Positions 13,951 through 27,000 of a stretch of DNA of 64,000 nt are shown piece after piece (position 1 is the first letter of the stretch; every line of letters begins with the position of its first letter). The notes beneath the pieces are model-generated. The model did no database searches. It was not told the origin of the DNA and saw nothing but the letters and a program-made list of their open reading frames with translations. The stretch is from positions 310,001-374,000 of the forward strand of contig NW_027478787.1 in NCBI RefSeq assembly GCF_051014685.1. Reading direction: 5' to 3'. The DNA comes from Ptiloglossa arizonensis. Taxonomy: Eukaryota; Arthropoda; Insecta; Hymenoptera; Colletidae. A program made the position numbers and the translations under genes.

Positions 13951-15620
13951 AACGAAGAAAGAAACGGAGAAACGAAGAAAGAAACGGAGAAACGATCAAA
14001 GAAACGGAGAAACGAACAAAGAATCGGAGAAACGAAGAAAGAAACGGAGAAACGAAGAAAGAAACGGAGAAACGGAGAAACGAAGAAAGAAACGGAGAAA
14101 CGGAGAAATAAATGGAGAAACGAAGAAAGAAACGGAGAAACGAACAAAGAAACGGAGAAATAAATGGAGAAACGAAGAAATAAACCGAGAAACGGCGAAA
14201 GAAACGGAGAAACGAACAAAGAGACGGAGAAACGAAGAAATAAACGGAGAAACGAAGAAAGAAACGGAGAAACGTAGAAAGAAACGGAGAAATGAGGAAA
14301 GAAACGGAGAAACGAAGAAAGAAACGGAGAATCGGAGATATAAGTGGAGAAACGAAGAAATAAACCGAGAAACGGTGAAAGAAACGGACAAACGAACAAA
14401 GAAACGGAGATACGAAGAAAGAAACGGAGAAACGATCAAAGAAACGGAGAAACGAACAAAGAATCGGAGAAACGAAGAAAGAAACGGAGAAACGAAGAAA
14501 GAAACGGAGAAACGGAGAAACGAAGAAAGAAACGGAGAAACGGAGAAATAAATGGAGAAACGAAGAAATAAACCGAGAAACGGCGAAAGAAACGGAGAAA
14601 CGAACAAAGAGACGGAGAAACGAAGAAATAAACGGAGAAACGAAGAAAGAAACGGAGAAACCAAGAAAGAAACGGAGAAACGAAGAAAGAAACGGAGAAA
14701 CGTAGAAAGAAACGGAGAAATGAGGAAAGAAACGGAGAAACGAAGAAAGAAACGGAGAATCGGAGATATAAATGGAGAAACGAAGAAATAAACCGAGAAA
14801 CGGAGAAAGAAACGGATAAACGAACAAAGAAACGGAGATACGAAGAAAGAAACGGAGAAACGATCAGAGAAACGGAGAAACGAACAAAGAATCGGAGAAA
14901 CGAAGAAAGAAACGGAGAAACGAAGAAAGAAACGGAGAAACGGAGAAACGAAGAAAGAAACGGAGAAACGGAGAAATAAATGGAGAAACGGGGAAATAAA
15001 CGGAGAAACGAACAAAGAAACGGAGAGACGAAGAAAGAAACGGAGAAACGAACAAAGAGACGGAGAAACGAAGAAAGAAACGGAGAAACGAAGAAAGAAA
15101 CGGAGAAACGAAGAATGAAACGGAGAAACGACGAAAGAAACGGAGAAACGGAGAAACGAAGAAAGAAACGGAGAAACGAAGAAAGAAACGGAGAAACGCA
15201 GAAATAAATGGAGAAATGAAGAAAGAAACGGAGAAACGAAGAAAGAAACGGAGAAATAAATGGAGAAACGAAGAAATAAACGGAGAAACGAAGAAAGAAA
15301 CGGAGAAACGAGGAAAGAAACGGAGAAACGAAGAAAGAAACGGAGAAGCGAACAAAGAAACGGAGAAACGAAGAAAGAAACGGAGAAACGATGAAAGAAA
15401 CGGAGAAACGAAGAAAGAAACGGAGAAACGATGAAAGAAACGGAGAAATGAACAAAGAAACGGAGAAACGAAGAAAGAAACGGAGAAACGGAGAAATAAA
15501 TGGAGAAACGAAGAAATAAACGGAGAAACGAACCAGGAAACGGAGAAACGAAGAAAGAAACGGAGAATCGAAGAAAGAAATGGAGAAACGAAGAAAGAAA
15601 CGGAGAAACGAACAAAGAAA

Positions 15621-15740
15621 CGGAGATACGGACAAATAAACGGAGAAACGAAGAAAGAAACGGAGATACGGACAAATAAACGGAGAAACGAAGAAAGAAA
15701 CGGAGATACGGACAAATAAACGGAGAAACGAAGAAAGAAA
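15621..15740 (+). repeat. 40-bp dimer repeated three times
   Basis: A 40-bp unit made of a CGGAGATACGGACAAATAAA half and a CGGAGAAACGAAGAAAGAAA half recurs without difference at 15621, 15661 and 15701. The GATACGGACAAATAAACGG variant occurs singly in each 2.28-kb repeat (7696, 9976, 12644). This is therefore a local, recent expansion of a dimer. Confidence 0.85.
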
Positions 15741-16959
15741 CGGAGAAACGAAGAGAGAAACGGAGAAACGAAGAAAGAAACGGAGAAACGGAGAAATAAA
15801 AGGAGAAACGAAGATATAAACGGAGAAACGAACAAGGAAACGGAGAAACGAAGAAAGAAACGGAGAAACGGAGAAAGAAATGGAGAAACGAAGAACTAAA
15901 CGGAGAAACGAAGAAAGGAACGGAGAAACGAAGAAGGAACGGAGAAACGAAGAAAGAAACGGAGATTCGATGAAAGAAACGGAGTAACGAAGAAAGAAAC
16001 GGAGAAACGGAGAAATAAATGGATAAACGAAGAAATAAACGGAGAAACGAAGAAAGAAACGGAGAAACGAAGAAAGAAACGGAGAAACGGAGAAATAAAT
16101 GGAGAAACGAAGAAATAAACCGAGAAACGGAGAAAGAAACGGAGAAACGAACAAAGAAACGGAGAAACGAAGAATGAAATGGAGAAACGAAGAAAGATAC
16201 GGAGAAACGAAGATATAAATGGAGAAACGAAGAAATAAACGGAGAAACGAAGAAAGAAACGGAGAAACGAAGAGAGAAACGGAGAAACGAAGAAAGAAAC
16301 GGAGAAACGAAGAAAGAAACGGAGAAACGAAGAAATAAACGGGGAATCGAAGAAGCAGTCGGAGAAACGAAGAAAGAAACGGAGAAACGAAGAAGTAAAC
16401 GGAGAGACGAAGAAAGAAACGGTGAAACGATGAAAGAAATGGAGATACGAAGAAAGAAACGCAATAACGATGAAAGAAACGAAGGAACGAAGAAAGAATC
16501 GGAGAAACGAAGAAATAAACGGAGAAACGAAGAAAGAAACGGAGAAACGAAGAAATAAACGGGGAATCGAAGAAGCAATCGGAGAAACGAAGAAAGAAAC
16601 GGAGATACGAAGAAAGAGACGGAGAAACGGAGAAATAAATGGAGAAACGAAGAAATAAACGGAGAGACGAAGAAAGAAACGGAGAAACGAAGAAAGAAAC
16701 GGAGTAACGAAGAAAGAAACGAAGAAACGTACAAAGAAACGGAGAAATGACGAAAGAAACGAAGAAACGAAGAAAGAATCGGAGAAACGAAGAAATAAAC
16801 GGAGAAACGAAGAAAGAAACGGAGAAACGAAGAAATAAATGGGGAATCGAAGAAGCAATCGGAGAAACGAAGAAAGAATCGGAGATACGAAGAAAGAAAC
16901 GGAGAAACGGAGAAATAAATGGAGAAACGAACAAAGAAACGGAGAAACGAAGAAAGAAA

Positions 16960-18390
16960 CGGAGAAACGAAAAAGAAACCGAGAAACGAACAAAGAAACG
17001 GAGAAATGAAGAAAGAAACGGAGAAACGAAGAAAGAAACGGAGAAACGAAAAAGAAACGGAGAAACGAAGAAAGAAACGGAGAAACGAAAAAGAAACGGA
17101 GAAACGAACAAAGAAACGGAGAAATGAAGAAAGAAACGGAGAAACGAAGAAAGAAACGGAGAAACGAAAAAGAAACGGAGAAACGAACAAAGAAACGGAG
17201 AAATGAAGAAAGAAACGGAGAAACGAAGAAAGGAACGGAGAAACAAAGACGGAGACGGTGAAACGAAGATAGAAACGGAGAAACGAAGAAAGAAACGGAG
17301 AAACGAAGAAAGAAACGGAGAAACGAAGAAAGAATCGCTGTAACGATGAAAGAAACGAAGAAACGAAGAAAGAAACGGAGAATCGGAGAAATAAATGGAG
17401 AAACGAAGGAATAAACCGAGAAACGGAGAAACGGAAAAACGGTGAAACGAAGGAAGAAACGGAGAAACGAAGAAAGAAACGGAGAAATGATGAAAGAAAC
17501 GAAGAAACGAAGAAAGAATCGGAGAAACGAAGATATAAACGGAGAAACGAAGAAAGAAACGGAGAAACGAAGAAATAAACGGGGAATCGAAGAAGCAATC
17601 GGAGAAACGAAGAAAGAAACGGAGAATCGGAGAAATAAACGGGGAATCGTAGAAGCAATCGGAGAAACGAAGAAAGAAACGAAGAAACGAAGAAATAAAC
17701 GGAGAAACGAAGAAAGAAACGGAGAAACGAAGAAATAAACGGGGAATCGAAGAAGCAATCGGAGAAACGAAGAAAGAAACGGAGAAACGAAGAAAGAGAC
17801 GGATAAACGAAGAAACGAAGACATAAACCGAGAAACGGAGAAAGAAACGGAGAAACGAAGAAAGAAACAGAGAAACGAACAAAGAAACGCAGAAACGAAG
17901 AATGAAACGGAGAAACGAAGAAATAAACGCACAAATGAAGAAAGAAACGGAGAAACAAAGAAAGAAACGGAGAAACGAACAAAGAAACGGAGAAACGAAG
18001 AAAGAAACGGAGAAACGAAAAAGAAACGGAGAAACGAACAAAGAAACGGAGAAATGAAGAAAGAAACGGAGAAACGAAGAAAGAAACGGAGAAACGAAAA
18101 AGAAACGGAGAAACGAACAAAGAAACGGAGAAATGAAGAAAGAAACGGAGAAACGAAGAAAGAAACGGAGAAACAAAGACGGAGACGGAGAAACGAAGAA
18201 AGAAACGGAGAAACGAAGAAAGAAACGGAGAAACGAAGAAAGAAACGGAGAAACGAAAAAGAAACGGAGAAACGAAGAAAGAAACGGAGAAACGAAAAAG
18301 AAACGGAGAAACGAACAAAGAAACGGAGAAATGAAGAAAGAAACGGAGAAACGAAGAAAGAAACGGAGAAACGAAAAAGAAACGGAGAAA
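16960..18390 (+). repeat. Cluster of 19-bp units with a one-base deletion
   Basis: Nine units here read CGAAAAAGAAACGG or its CC-ending variant instead of CGAAGAAAGAAACGG, shortening the repeat to 19 bp. They start near 16969, 17047, 17088, 17165, 18017, 18097, 18256, 18297 and 18371. The only other place I noticed the variant is 3.9-4.9 kb, so the two regions share ancestry. Each unit shifts the tetranucleotide phase by one. Confidence 0.75.
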
Positions 18391-18479
18391 CGAACAAAGA
18401 AACGGAGAAACGAAGAATGAAAAGGAGAATCGAAGAAAGAAACGGAGAAATAAATGGAGAAACAAAGATATAAACGGAG

Positions 18480-21400
18480 AAACGAAGAAAGAAACGGAGA
18501 AACGAAGAAAGAAACGGAGAAACGAAGAAAGAACCGGAGAAACGAACAAAGAAACGGAGAAACGAAAAAAGAAACGAAGAAAGAAACGGAGAAACGAAGA
18601 AAGAAACGGAGAAACGAAGAAATAAACCGAGAAACGGAGAAAGAAACGGAGAAACGAACAAAGAAACGGAGAAACGAAGAAAGAAACGGAGAAACGAAGA
18701 AAGAAACGGAGAAACGAAGAAAGAAGAGGAGAAACGAAGAATGAAACGGAGAAACGGAGAAATAAATGGAGAAACGAAGAAATAAACGGTGAAACGAAGA
18801 AAGAAACGAAGAAAGAAACGGAGGAACGGAGAAAGAAACGGAGAAACGGAGAAATAAATGGAGAAACGAAGAAATAAACCGAGAAACGGAGAAAGGAACG
18901 GAGAGACGAACAAAGAAACGGAGAAACGAAGAAAGAAACGGAGAAACGAAGAAAGAACAGAAGAAACGAAGAAAGAACCGGAGAAACGAAGAAATAAACC
19001 GAGAAACGGAGAAAGGAACGGAGAAACGAACAAAGAAACGGAGAAACGAAGAAAGAAACGGAGAAACGAAGAAAGAACAGGAGAAACGAAGAAAGAACCG
19101 GAGAAACGAAGAAAGAAACGGAGAAACGAACAAAGAAACTGAGAAACGAAGAAAGAAACGGAGAAACGGACAAATAAATGGAGAAACGAAGAAATAAACG
19201 GAGAAACGAAGAAATAAGCGGGGAATCGAAGAAGCAATCGGAGAAACGAAGAAAGAAACGGAGAATCGGAGAAATAAACGGGGAATCGTAGAAGCAATCG
19301 GAGAAACGAAGAAAGAAACGGAGAAACGAAGAAATAAACGGAGAAACGAAGAAAGAAACGGAGAAACGAAGAAATAAACGGGGAATCGAAGAAGCAATCG
19401 GAGAAACGAAGAAAGAAACGGAGAAACGAAGAAAGAAACGGAGAAACGGAGAAATAAATGGAGAAACGAAGAAATAAACGGAGAAACGGAGAAAGAAACG
19501 GAGAAACGAACAAAGAAACGGAGAAACGAAGAAAGAAACGGAGAAACGAAGAAAGAAACGGAGAAACGAAGAAAGAAGAGGAGAAACGAAGAATGAAACG
19601 GAGAAACAAAGAAAGAAACGGAGATACGATGAAAGAAACGGAGTAACGAAGAAAGAAACGGAGAAACGGAGAAATAAATGGAGAAACGAAGAAATAAACG
19701 GAGAAACGAACCAGGAAACGGAGAAACGAAGAAAGAAACGGAGAAACGAAGAAAGAAACGGAGAAACGAAGAAAGAAACGGAGAAACGAAGAAAGAACAG
19801 AAGAAACGAAGAAAGAACCGGAGAAACGAAGAAATAAACCGAGAAACGGAGAAAGGAACGGAGAAGCGAACAAAGAAACGGAGAAACGAAGAAAGAAACG
19901 GAGAAACGAAGAAAGAAACGGAGAAACGAAGAAAGAACAGAAGAAACGAAGAAAGAACCGGAGAAACGAAGAAATAAACCGAGAAACGGAGAAAGGAACG
20001 GAGAAACGAACAAAGAAACGGAGAAACGAAGAAAGAAACGGAGAAACGAAGAAAGAACAGGAGAAACGAACAAAGAAACGGAGAAACGAAAAAAGAAACG
20101 AAGAAAGAAACGGAGAAACGAAGAAAGAAACGGAGAAACGAAGAAATAAACCGAGAAACGGAGAAAGAAACGGAGAAACGAACAAAGAAACGGAGAAACG
20201 AAGAAAGAACCGGAGAAACGAACAAAGAAACGGAGAAACGAAAAAAGAAACGAAGAAAGAAACGGAGAAACGAAGAAAGAACAGAAGAAACGAAGAAAGA
20301 ACCGGAGAAACGAAGAAATAAACCGAGAAACGGAGAAAGGAACGGAGAAACGAACAAAGAAACGGAGAAACGAAGAAAGAAACGGAGAAACGAAGAAAGA
20401 ACAGGAGAAACGAAGAAAGAACCGGAGAAACGAAGAAAGAAACGGAGAAACGAACAAAGAAACTGAGAAACGAAGAAAGAAACGGAGAAACGGACAAATA
20501 AATGGAGAAACGAAGAAATAAACGGAGAAACGAAGAAATAAGCGGGGAATCGAAGAAGCAATCGGAGAAACGAAGAAAGAAACGGAGAATCGGAGAAATA
20601 AACGGGGAATCGTAGAAGCAATCGGAGAAACGAAGAAAGAAACGGAGAAACGAAGAAATAAACGGAGAAACGAAGAAAGAAACGGAGAGACGAAGAAATA
20701 AACGGGGAATCGAAGAAGCAATCGGAGAAACGAAGAAAGAAACGGAGAAACGAAGAAAGAAACGGAGAAACGGAGAAATAAATGGAGAAACGAAGAAATA
20801 AACGGAGAAACGGAGAAAGAAACGGAGAAACGAAGAAAGAAACGGAGAAACGAAGAAAGAACCGGAGAAACGAACAAAGAAACGGAGAAACGAAAAAAGA
20901 AACGAAGAAAGAAACGGAGAAACGAAGAAAGAAACGGAGAAACGAAGAAATAAACCGAGAAACGGAGAAAGAAACGGAGAAACGAACAAAGAAACGGAGA
21001 AACGAAGAAAGAAACGGAGAAACGAAGAAAGAAACGGAGAAACGAAGAAAGAAGAGGAGAAACGAAGAATGAAACGGAGAAACGGAGAAATAAATGGAGA
21101 AACGAAGAAATAAACGGTGAAACGAAGAAAGAAACGAAGAAAGAAACGGAGGAACGGAGAAAGAAACGGAGAAACGGAGAAATAAATGGAGAAACGAAGT
21201 AATAAACCGAGAAACGGAGAAAGGAACGGAGAAACGAACAAAGAAACGGAGAAACGAACAAAGAAACGGAGAAACGAAGAAAGAACAGAAGAAACGAAGA
21301 AAGAACCGGAGAAACGAAGAAATAAACCGAGAAACGGAGAAAGGAACGGAGAAACGAACAAAGAAACGGAGAAACGAAGAAAGAAACGGAGAAACGAAGA

Positions 21401-24400
21401 AAGAACAGGAGAAACGAAGAAAGAACCGGAGAAACGAAGAAAGAAACGGAGAAACGAACAAAGAAACTGAGAAACGAAGAAAGAAACGGAGAAACGGACA
21501 AATAAATGGAGAAACGAAGAAATAAACGGAGAAACGAAGAAATAAGCGGGGAATCGAAGAAGCAATCGGAGAAACGAAGAAAGAAACGGAGAATCGGAGA
21601 AATAAACGGGGAATCGTAGAAGCAATCGGAGAAACGAAGAAAGAAACGGAGAAACGAAGAAATAAACGGAGAAACGAAGAAAGAAACGGAGAAACGAAGA
21701 AATAAACGGGGAATCGAAGAAGCAATCGGAGAAACGAAGAAAGAAACGGAGAAACGAAGAAAGAAACGGAGAAACGGAGAAATAAATGGAGAAACGAAGA
21801 AATAAACGGAGAAACGGAGAAAGAAACGGAGAAACGAACAAAGAAACGGAGAAACGAAGAAAGAAACGGAGAAACGAAGAAAGAAACGGAGAAACGAAGA
21901 AAGAAGAGGAGAAACGAAGAATGAAACGGAGAAACGAAGAAAGAAACGGAGAAACGAAGAAAGAACAGGAGAAACGAAGAAAGAACCGGAGAAACGAAGA
22001 AAGAACCGGAGCAACGAATCAAGAAACGGAGAAACGAAGAAAGAAACGGAGAAACGAAGAAAGAAACGGAGAAACGAAGAAAGAAACGGAGAAACGAAGA
22101 AAGAAACGGAGAAACGAACAAAGAAACGTAGAAACGGAGAAATAAATGGAGAAACGAAGAAATAAACGGAGAAACGAACAAGGAAACCGAGAAACGAAGA
22201 AAGAAACGAAGAAACGAAGAAAGAAACGGAGAAACGAAGAAAGAAACGGAGAAACAAAGAAAGAAACGGAGATACGATGAAAGAAACGGAGTAACGAAGA
22301 AAGAAACGGAGAAACGGAGAAATAAATGGAGAAACGAAGAAATAAACGGAGAAACGAACCAGGAAACGGAGAAACGAAGAAAGAAACGGAGAAACGAAGA
22401 AAGAAACGGAGAAACGAAGAAAGAAACGGAGATACGTACAAATAAACGGAGAAACGAAGAAAGAAACGGAAAAACGAAGAAAGAAACGGAGAAACGAGGA
22501 AAGAAACGGAGAAACGAAGAAAGAAACGGAGAAGCTAACAAAGAAACGGAGAAACGAAGAAAGAAACGGAGAAACGAAGAAAGAACAGGAGAAACGAAGA
22601 AAGAACCGGAGAAACGAAGAAAGAAACGGAGAAACGAAGAAAGAAGAGGAGAAACGAAGAATGAAACGGAGAAACGGAGAAATAAATGGAGAAACGAAGA
22701 AATAAACGGTGAAACGAAGAAAGAAACGAAGAAAGAAACGGAGGAACGGAGAAAGAAACGGAGAAACGGAGAAATAAATGGAGAAACGAAGAAATAAACC
22801 GAGAAACGGAGAAAGGAACGGAGAAACGAACAAAGAAACGGAGAAACGAAGAAAGAAACGGAGAAACGAAGAAGGAACAGAAGAAACGAAGAAAGAACCG
22901 GAGACACGAAGAAATAAACCGAGAAACGGAGAAAGGAACGGAGAAACGAACAAAGAAACGGAGAAACGAAGAAAGAAACGGAGAAACGAAGAAAGAACAG
23001 GAGAAACGAACAAAGAAACGGAGAAACGAAAAAAGAAACGAAGAAAGAAACGGAGAAACGAAGAAAGAAACGGAGAAACGAAGAAATAAACCGAGAAACG
23101 GAGAAAGAAACGGAGAAACGAACAAAGAAACGGAGAAACGAAGAAAGAACCGGAGAAACGAACAAAGAAACGGAGAAACGAAAAAAGAAACGAAGAAAGA
23201 AACGGAGAAACGAAGAAATAAACCGAGAAACGGAGAAAGAAACGGAGAAACGAACAAAGAAACGGAGAAACGAAGAAAGAAACGGAGAAACGAAGAAAGA
23301 AACGGAGAAACGAAGAAAGAAGAGGAGAAACGAAGAATGAAACGGAGAAACGGAGAAATAAATGGAGAAACGAAGAAATAAACGGTGAAACGAAGAAAGA
23401 AACGAAGAAAGAAACGGCGGAACGGAGAAAGAAACGGAGAAACGGAGAAATAAATGGAGAAACGAAGAAATAAACCGAGAAACGGAGAAAGGAACGGAGA
23501 AACGAACAAAGAAACGGAGAAACGAAGAAAGAAACGGAGAAACGAAGAAAGAACAGAAGAAACGAAGAAAGAACCGGAGAAACGAAGAAATAAACCGAGA
23601 AACGGAGAAAGGAACGGAGAAACGAACAAAGAAACGGAGAAACGAAGAAAGAAACGGAGAAACGAAGAAAGAACAGGAGAAACGAAGAAAGAACCGGAGA
23701 AACGAAGAAAGAAACGGAGAAACGAACAAAGAAACTGAGAAACGAAGAAAGAAACGGAGAAACGGACAAATAAATGGAGAAACGAAGAAATAAACGGAGA
23801 AACGAAGAAATAAGCGGGGAATCGAAGAAGCAATCGGAGAAACGAAGAAAGAAACGGAGAATCGGAGAAATAAACGGGGAATCGTAGAAGCAATCGGAGA
23901 AACGAAGAAAGAAACGGAGAAACGAAGAAATAAACGGAGAAACGAAGAAAGAAACGGAGAAACGAAGAAATAAACGGGGAATCGAAGAAGCAATCGGAGA
24001 AACGAAGAAAGAAACGGAGAAACGAAGAAAGAAACGGAGAAACGGAGAAATAAATGGAGAAACGAAGAAATAAACGGAGAAACGGAGAAAGAAACGGAGA
24101 AACGAAGAAAGAAACGGAGAAACGAAGAAAGAAACGGAGAAACGAAGAAAGAAACGGAGAAACGAAGAAAGAAGAGGAGAAACGAAGAATGAAACGGAGA
24201 AACGAAGAAAGAAACGGAGAAACGAAGAAAGAACAGGAGAAACGAAGAAAGAACCGGAGAAACGAAGAAAGAACCGGAGCAACGAATCAAGAAACGGAGA
24301 AACGAAGAAAGAAACGGAGAAACGAAGAAAGAAACGGAGAAACGAAGAAAGAAACGGAGAAACGAACAAAGAAACGGAGAAACGAACAAAGAAACGTAGA

Positions 24401-27000
24401 AACGGAGAAATAAATGGAGAAACGAAGAAATAAACGGAGAAACGAACAAGGAAACCGAGAAACGAAGAAAGAAACGAAGAAACGAAGAAAGAAACGGAGA
24501 AACCAAGAAAGAAACGGAGAAACAAAGAAAGAAACCGAGATACGATGAAAGAAACGGAGTAACGAAGAAAGAAACGGAGAAACGGAGAAATAAATGGAGA
24601 AACGAAGAAATAAACGGAGAAACGAACCAGGAAACGGAGAAACGAAGAAAGAAACGGAGAAACGAAGAAAGAAACGGAGAAACGAAGAAAGAAACGGAGA
24701 AACGAAGAAAGAACAGAAGAAACGAAGAAAGAACAGAAGAAACGAAGAAAGAACCGGAGAAACGAAGAAATAAACCGAGAAACGGAGAAAGGAACGGAGA
24801 AACGAACAAAGAAACGGAGAAACGAAGAAAGAAACGGAGAAACGAAGAAAGAAACGGAGAAACGAAGAAAGAACAGAAGAAACGAAGAAAGAACCGGAGA
24901 AACGAAGAAATAAACCGAGAAACGGAGAAAGGAACGGAGAAACGAACAAAGAAACGGAGAAACGAAGAAAGAAACGGAGAAACGAAGAAAGAACAGGAGA
25001 AACGAAGAAAGAACCGGAAAACGAAGAAAGAAACGGAGAAACGAACAAAGAAACTGAGAAACGAAGAAACAAACGGAGAAACGGACAAATAAATGGAGAA
25101 ACGAAGAAATAAACGGAGAAACGAAGAAATAAGCGGGGAATCGAAGAAGCAGTCGGAGAAACGAAGAAAGAAACGGAGAATCGGAGAAATAAACGGGGAA
25201 TCGTAGAAGCAATCGGAGAAACGAAGAAAGAAACGGAGAAACGAAGAAATAAACGGAGAAACGAAGAAAGAAACGGAGAAACGAAGAAATAAACGGGGAA
25301 TCGAAGAAGCAATCGGAGAAACGAAGAAAGAAACGGAGAAACGAAGAAAGAAACGGAGAAACGGAGAAATAAATGGAGAAACGAAGAAATAAACGGAGAA
25401 ACGGAGAAAGAAACGGAGAAACGAACAAAGAAACGGAGAAACGAAGAAAGAAACGGAGAAACGAAGAAAGAAACGGAGAAACGAAGAAAGAAGAGGAGAA
25501 ACGAAGAATGAAACGGAGAAACGAAGAAAGAAACGGAGAAACGAAGAAAGAACAGGAGAAACGAAGAAAGAACCGGAGAAACGAAGAAAGAACCGGAGCA
25601 ACGAATCAAGAAACGGAGAAACGAAGAAAGAAACGGAGAAACGAAGAAAGAAACGGAGAAACGAAGAAAGAAACGGAGAAACGAACAAAGAAACGGAGAA
25701 ACGAACAAAGAAACGTAGAAACGGAGAAATAAATGGAGAAACGAAGAAATAAACGGAGAAACGAACAAGGAAACCGAGAAACGAAGAAAGAAACGAAGAA
25801 ACGAAGAAAGAAACGGAGAAACGAAGAAAGAAACGGAGAAACAAAGAAAGAAACGGAGATACGATGAAAGAAACGGAGTAACGAAGAAAGAAACGGAGAA
25901 ACGGAGAAATAAATGGAGAAACGAAGAAATAAACGGAGAAACGAACCAGGAAACGGAGAAACGAAGAAAGAAACGGAGAAACGAAGAAAGAAACGGAGAA
26001 ACGAAGAAAGAACAGAAGAAACGAAGAAAGAACCGGAGAAACGAAGAAATAAACCGAGAAACGGAGAAAGGAACGGAGAAACGAACAAAGAAACGGAGAA
26101 ACGAAGAAAGAAACGGAGAAACGAAGAAAGAAACGGAGAAACGAAGAAAGAACAGAAGAAACGAAGAAAGAACCGGAGAAACGAAGAAATAAACCGAGAA
26201 ACGGAGAAAGGAACGGAGAAACGAACAAAGAAACGGAGAAACGAAGAAAGAAACGGAGAAACGAAGAAAGAACAGGAGAAACGAAGAAAGAACCGGAGAA
26301 ACGAAGAAAGAAACGGAGAAACGAACAAAGAAACTGAGAAACGAAGAAATAAACGGAGAAACGGAGAAAGAAACGGAGAAACGAACAAAGAAACGGAGAA
26401 ACGAAGAAATAAACGGAGAAACGAAGAAAGAAACGGAGAAACGGAGAAATAAGTGGAGAAACGAAGAAATAAACGGAGAAACGAACCAGGAAACGGAGAA
26501 ACGAAGAAAGAAACGGAGAAACGAAGAAAGAAACGGAGAAACGAAGAAAGAAACGGAGAAACGAAGAAAGAACAGAAGAAACGAAGAAAGAACCGGAGAA
26601 ACGAAGAAATAAACCGAGAAACGGAGAAAGGAACGGAGAAACGAAGAAAGAAACGGAGAAACGAAGAAAGAAACGGAGAAACGAAGAAAGAAACGGAGAA
26701 ACGAAGAAAGAACAGAAGAAACGAAGAAAGAACCGGAGAAACGAAGAAATAAACCGAGAAACGGAGAAAGGAACGGAGAAACGAACAAAGAAACGGAGAA
26801 ACGAAGAAAGAAACGGAGAAACGAAGAAAGATCAGGAGAAACGAAGAAAGATCCGGAGAAACGAAGAAAGAAACGGAGAAACGAACAAAGAAACTGAGAA
26901 ACGAAGAAAGAAACGGAGAAACGGACAAATAAATGGAGAAACGAAGAAATAAACGGAGAAACGAAGAAATAAGCGGGGAATCGAAGAAGCAATCGGAGAA
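18480..27000 (+). repeat. Nested 1.0-2.3-kb higher-order repeats marked by AAACTGAG
   Basis: AAACTGAG replaces AAACGGAG at 19136, 20460, 21464, 23732, 25051, 26331 and 26891 (spacings 1324, 1004, 2268, 1319, 1280, 560). It sits in a conserved context: an AACAGGAG/AACCGGAG run upstream, then GGACAAATAAATGG, GAAATAAGCGGGGAATCG and a GAATCGTAGAAGC variant downstream in most copies. 18858-19605 matches 21186-21933 at offset 2328, and 21186-22140 matches 23454-24410 at offset 2268. The 1319 spacing is 1320 minus one base, lost in CCGGAAAACG near 25018. Spacings other than a simple multiple show repeated overlapping exchanges rather than one tandem amplification. Confidence 0.85.

Noticed and set aside
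14436..26228. Giant open frames on the pyrimidine strand as genes (also 13996-25428, 29316-36308, 46363-53040, 56068-61179 and others)
   Set aside because: They are the 20-bp repeat read in any of three frames, giving the same 20-residue cycle. The long frames starting at 26228 and 56068 begin at TTG, not ATG. Several overlap in different frames, no domain is recognisable, and the low-A/G strand composition explains the lack of stops.
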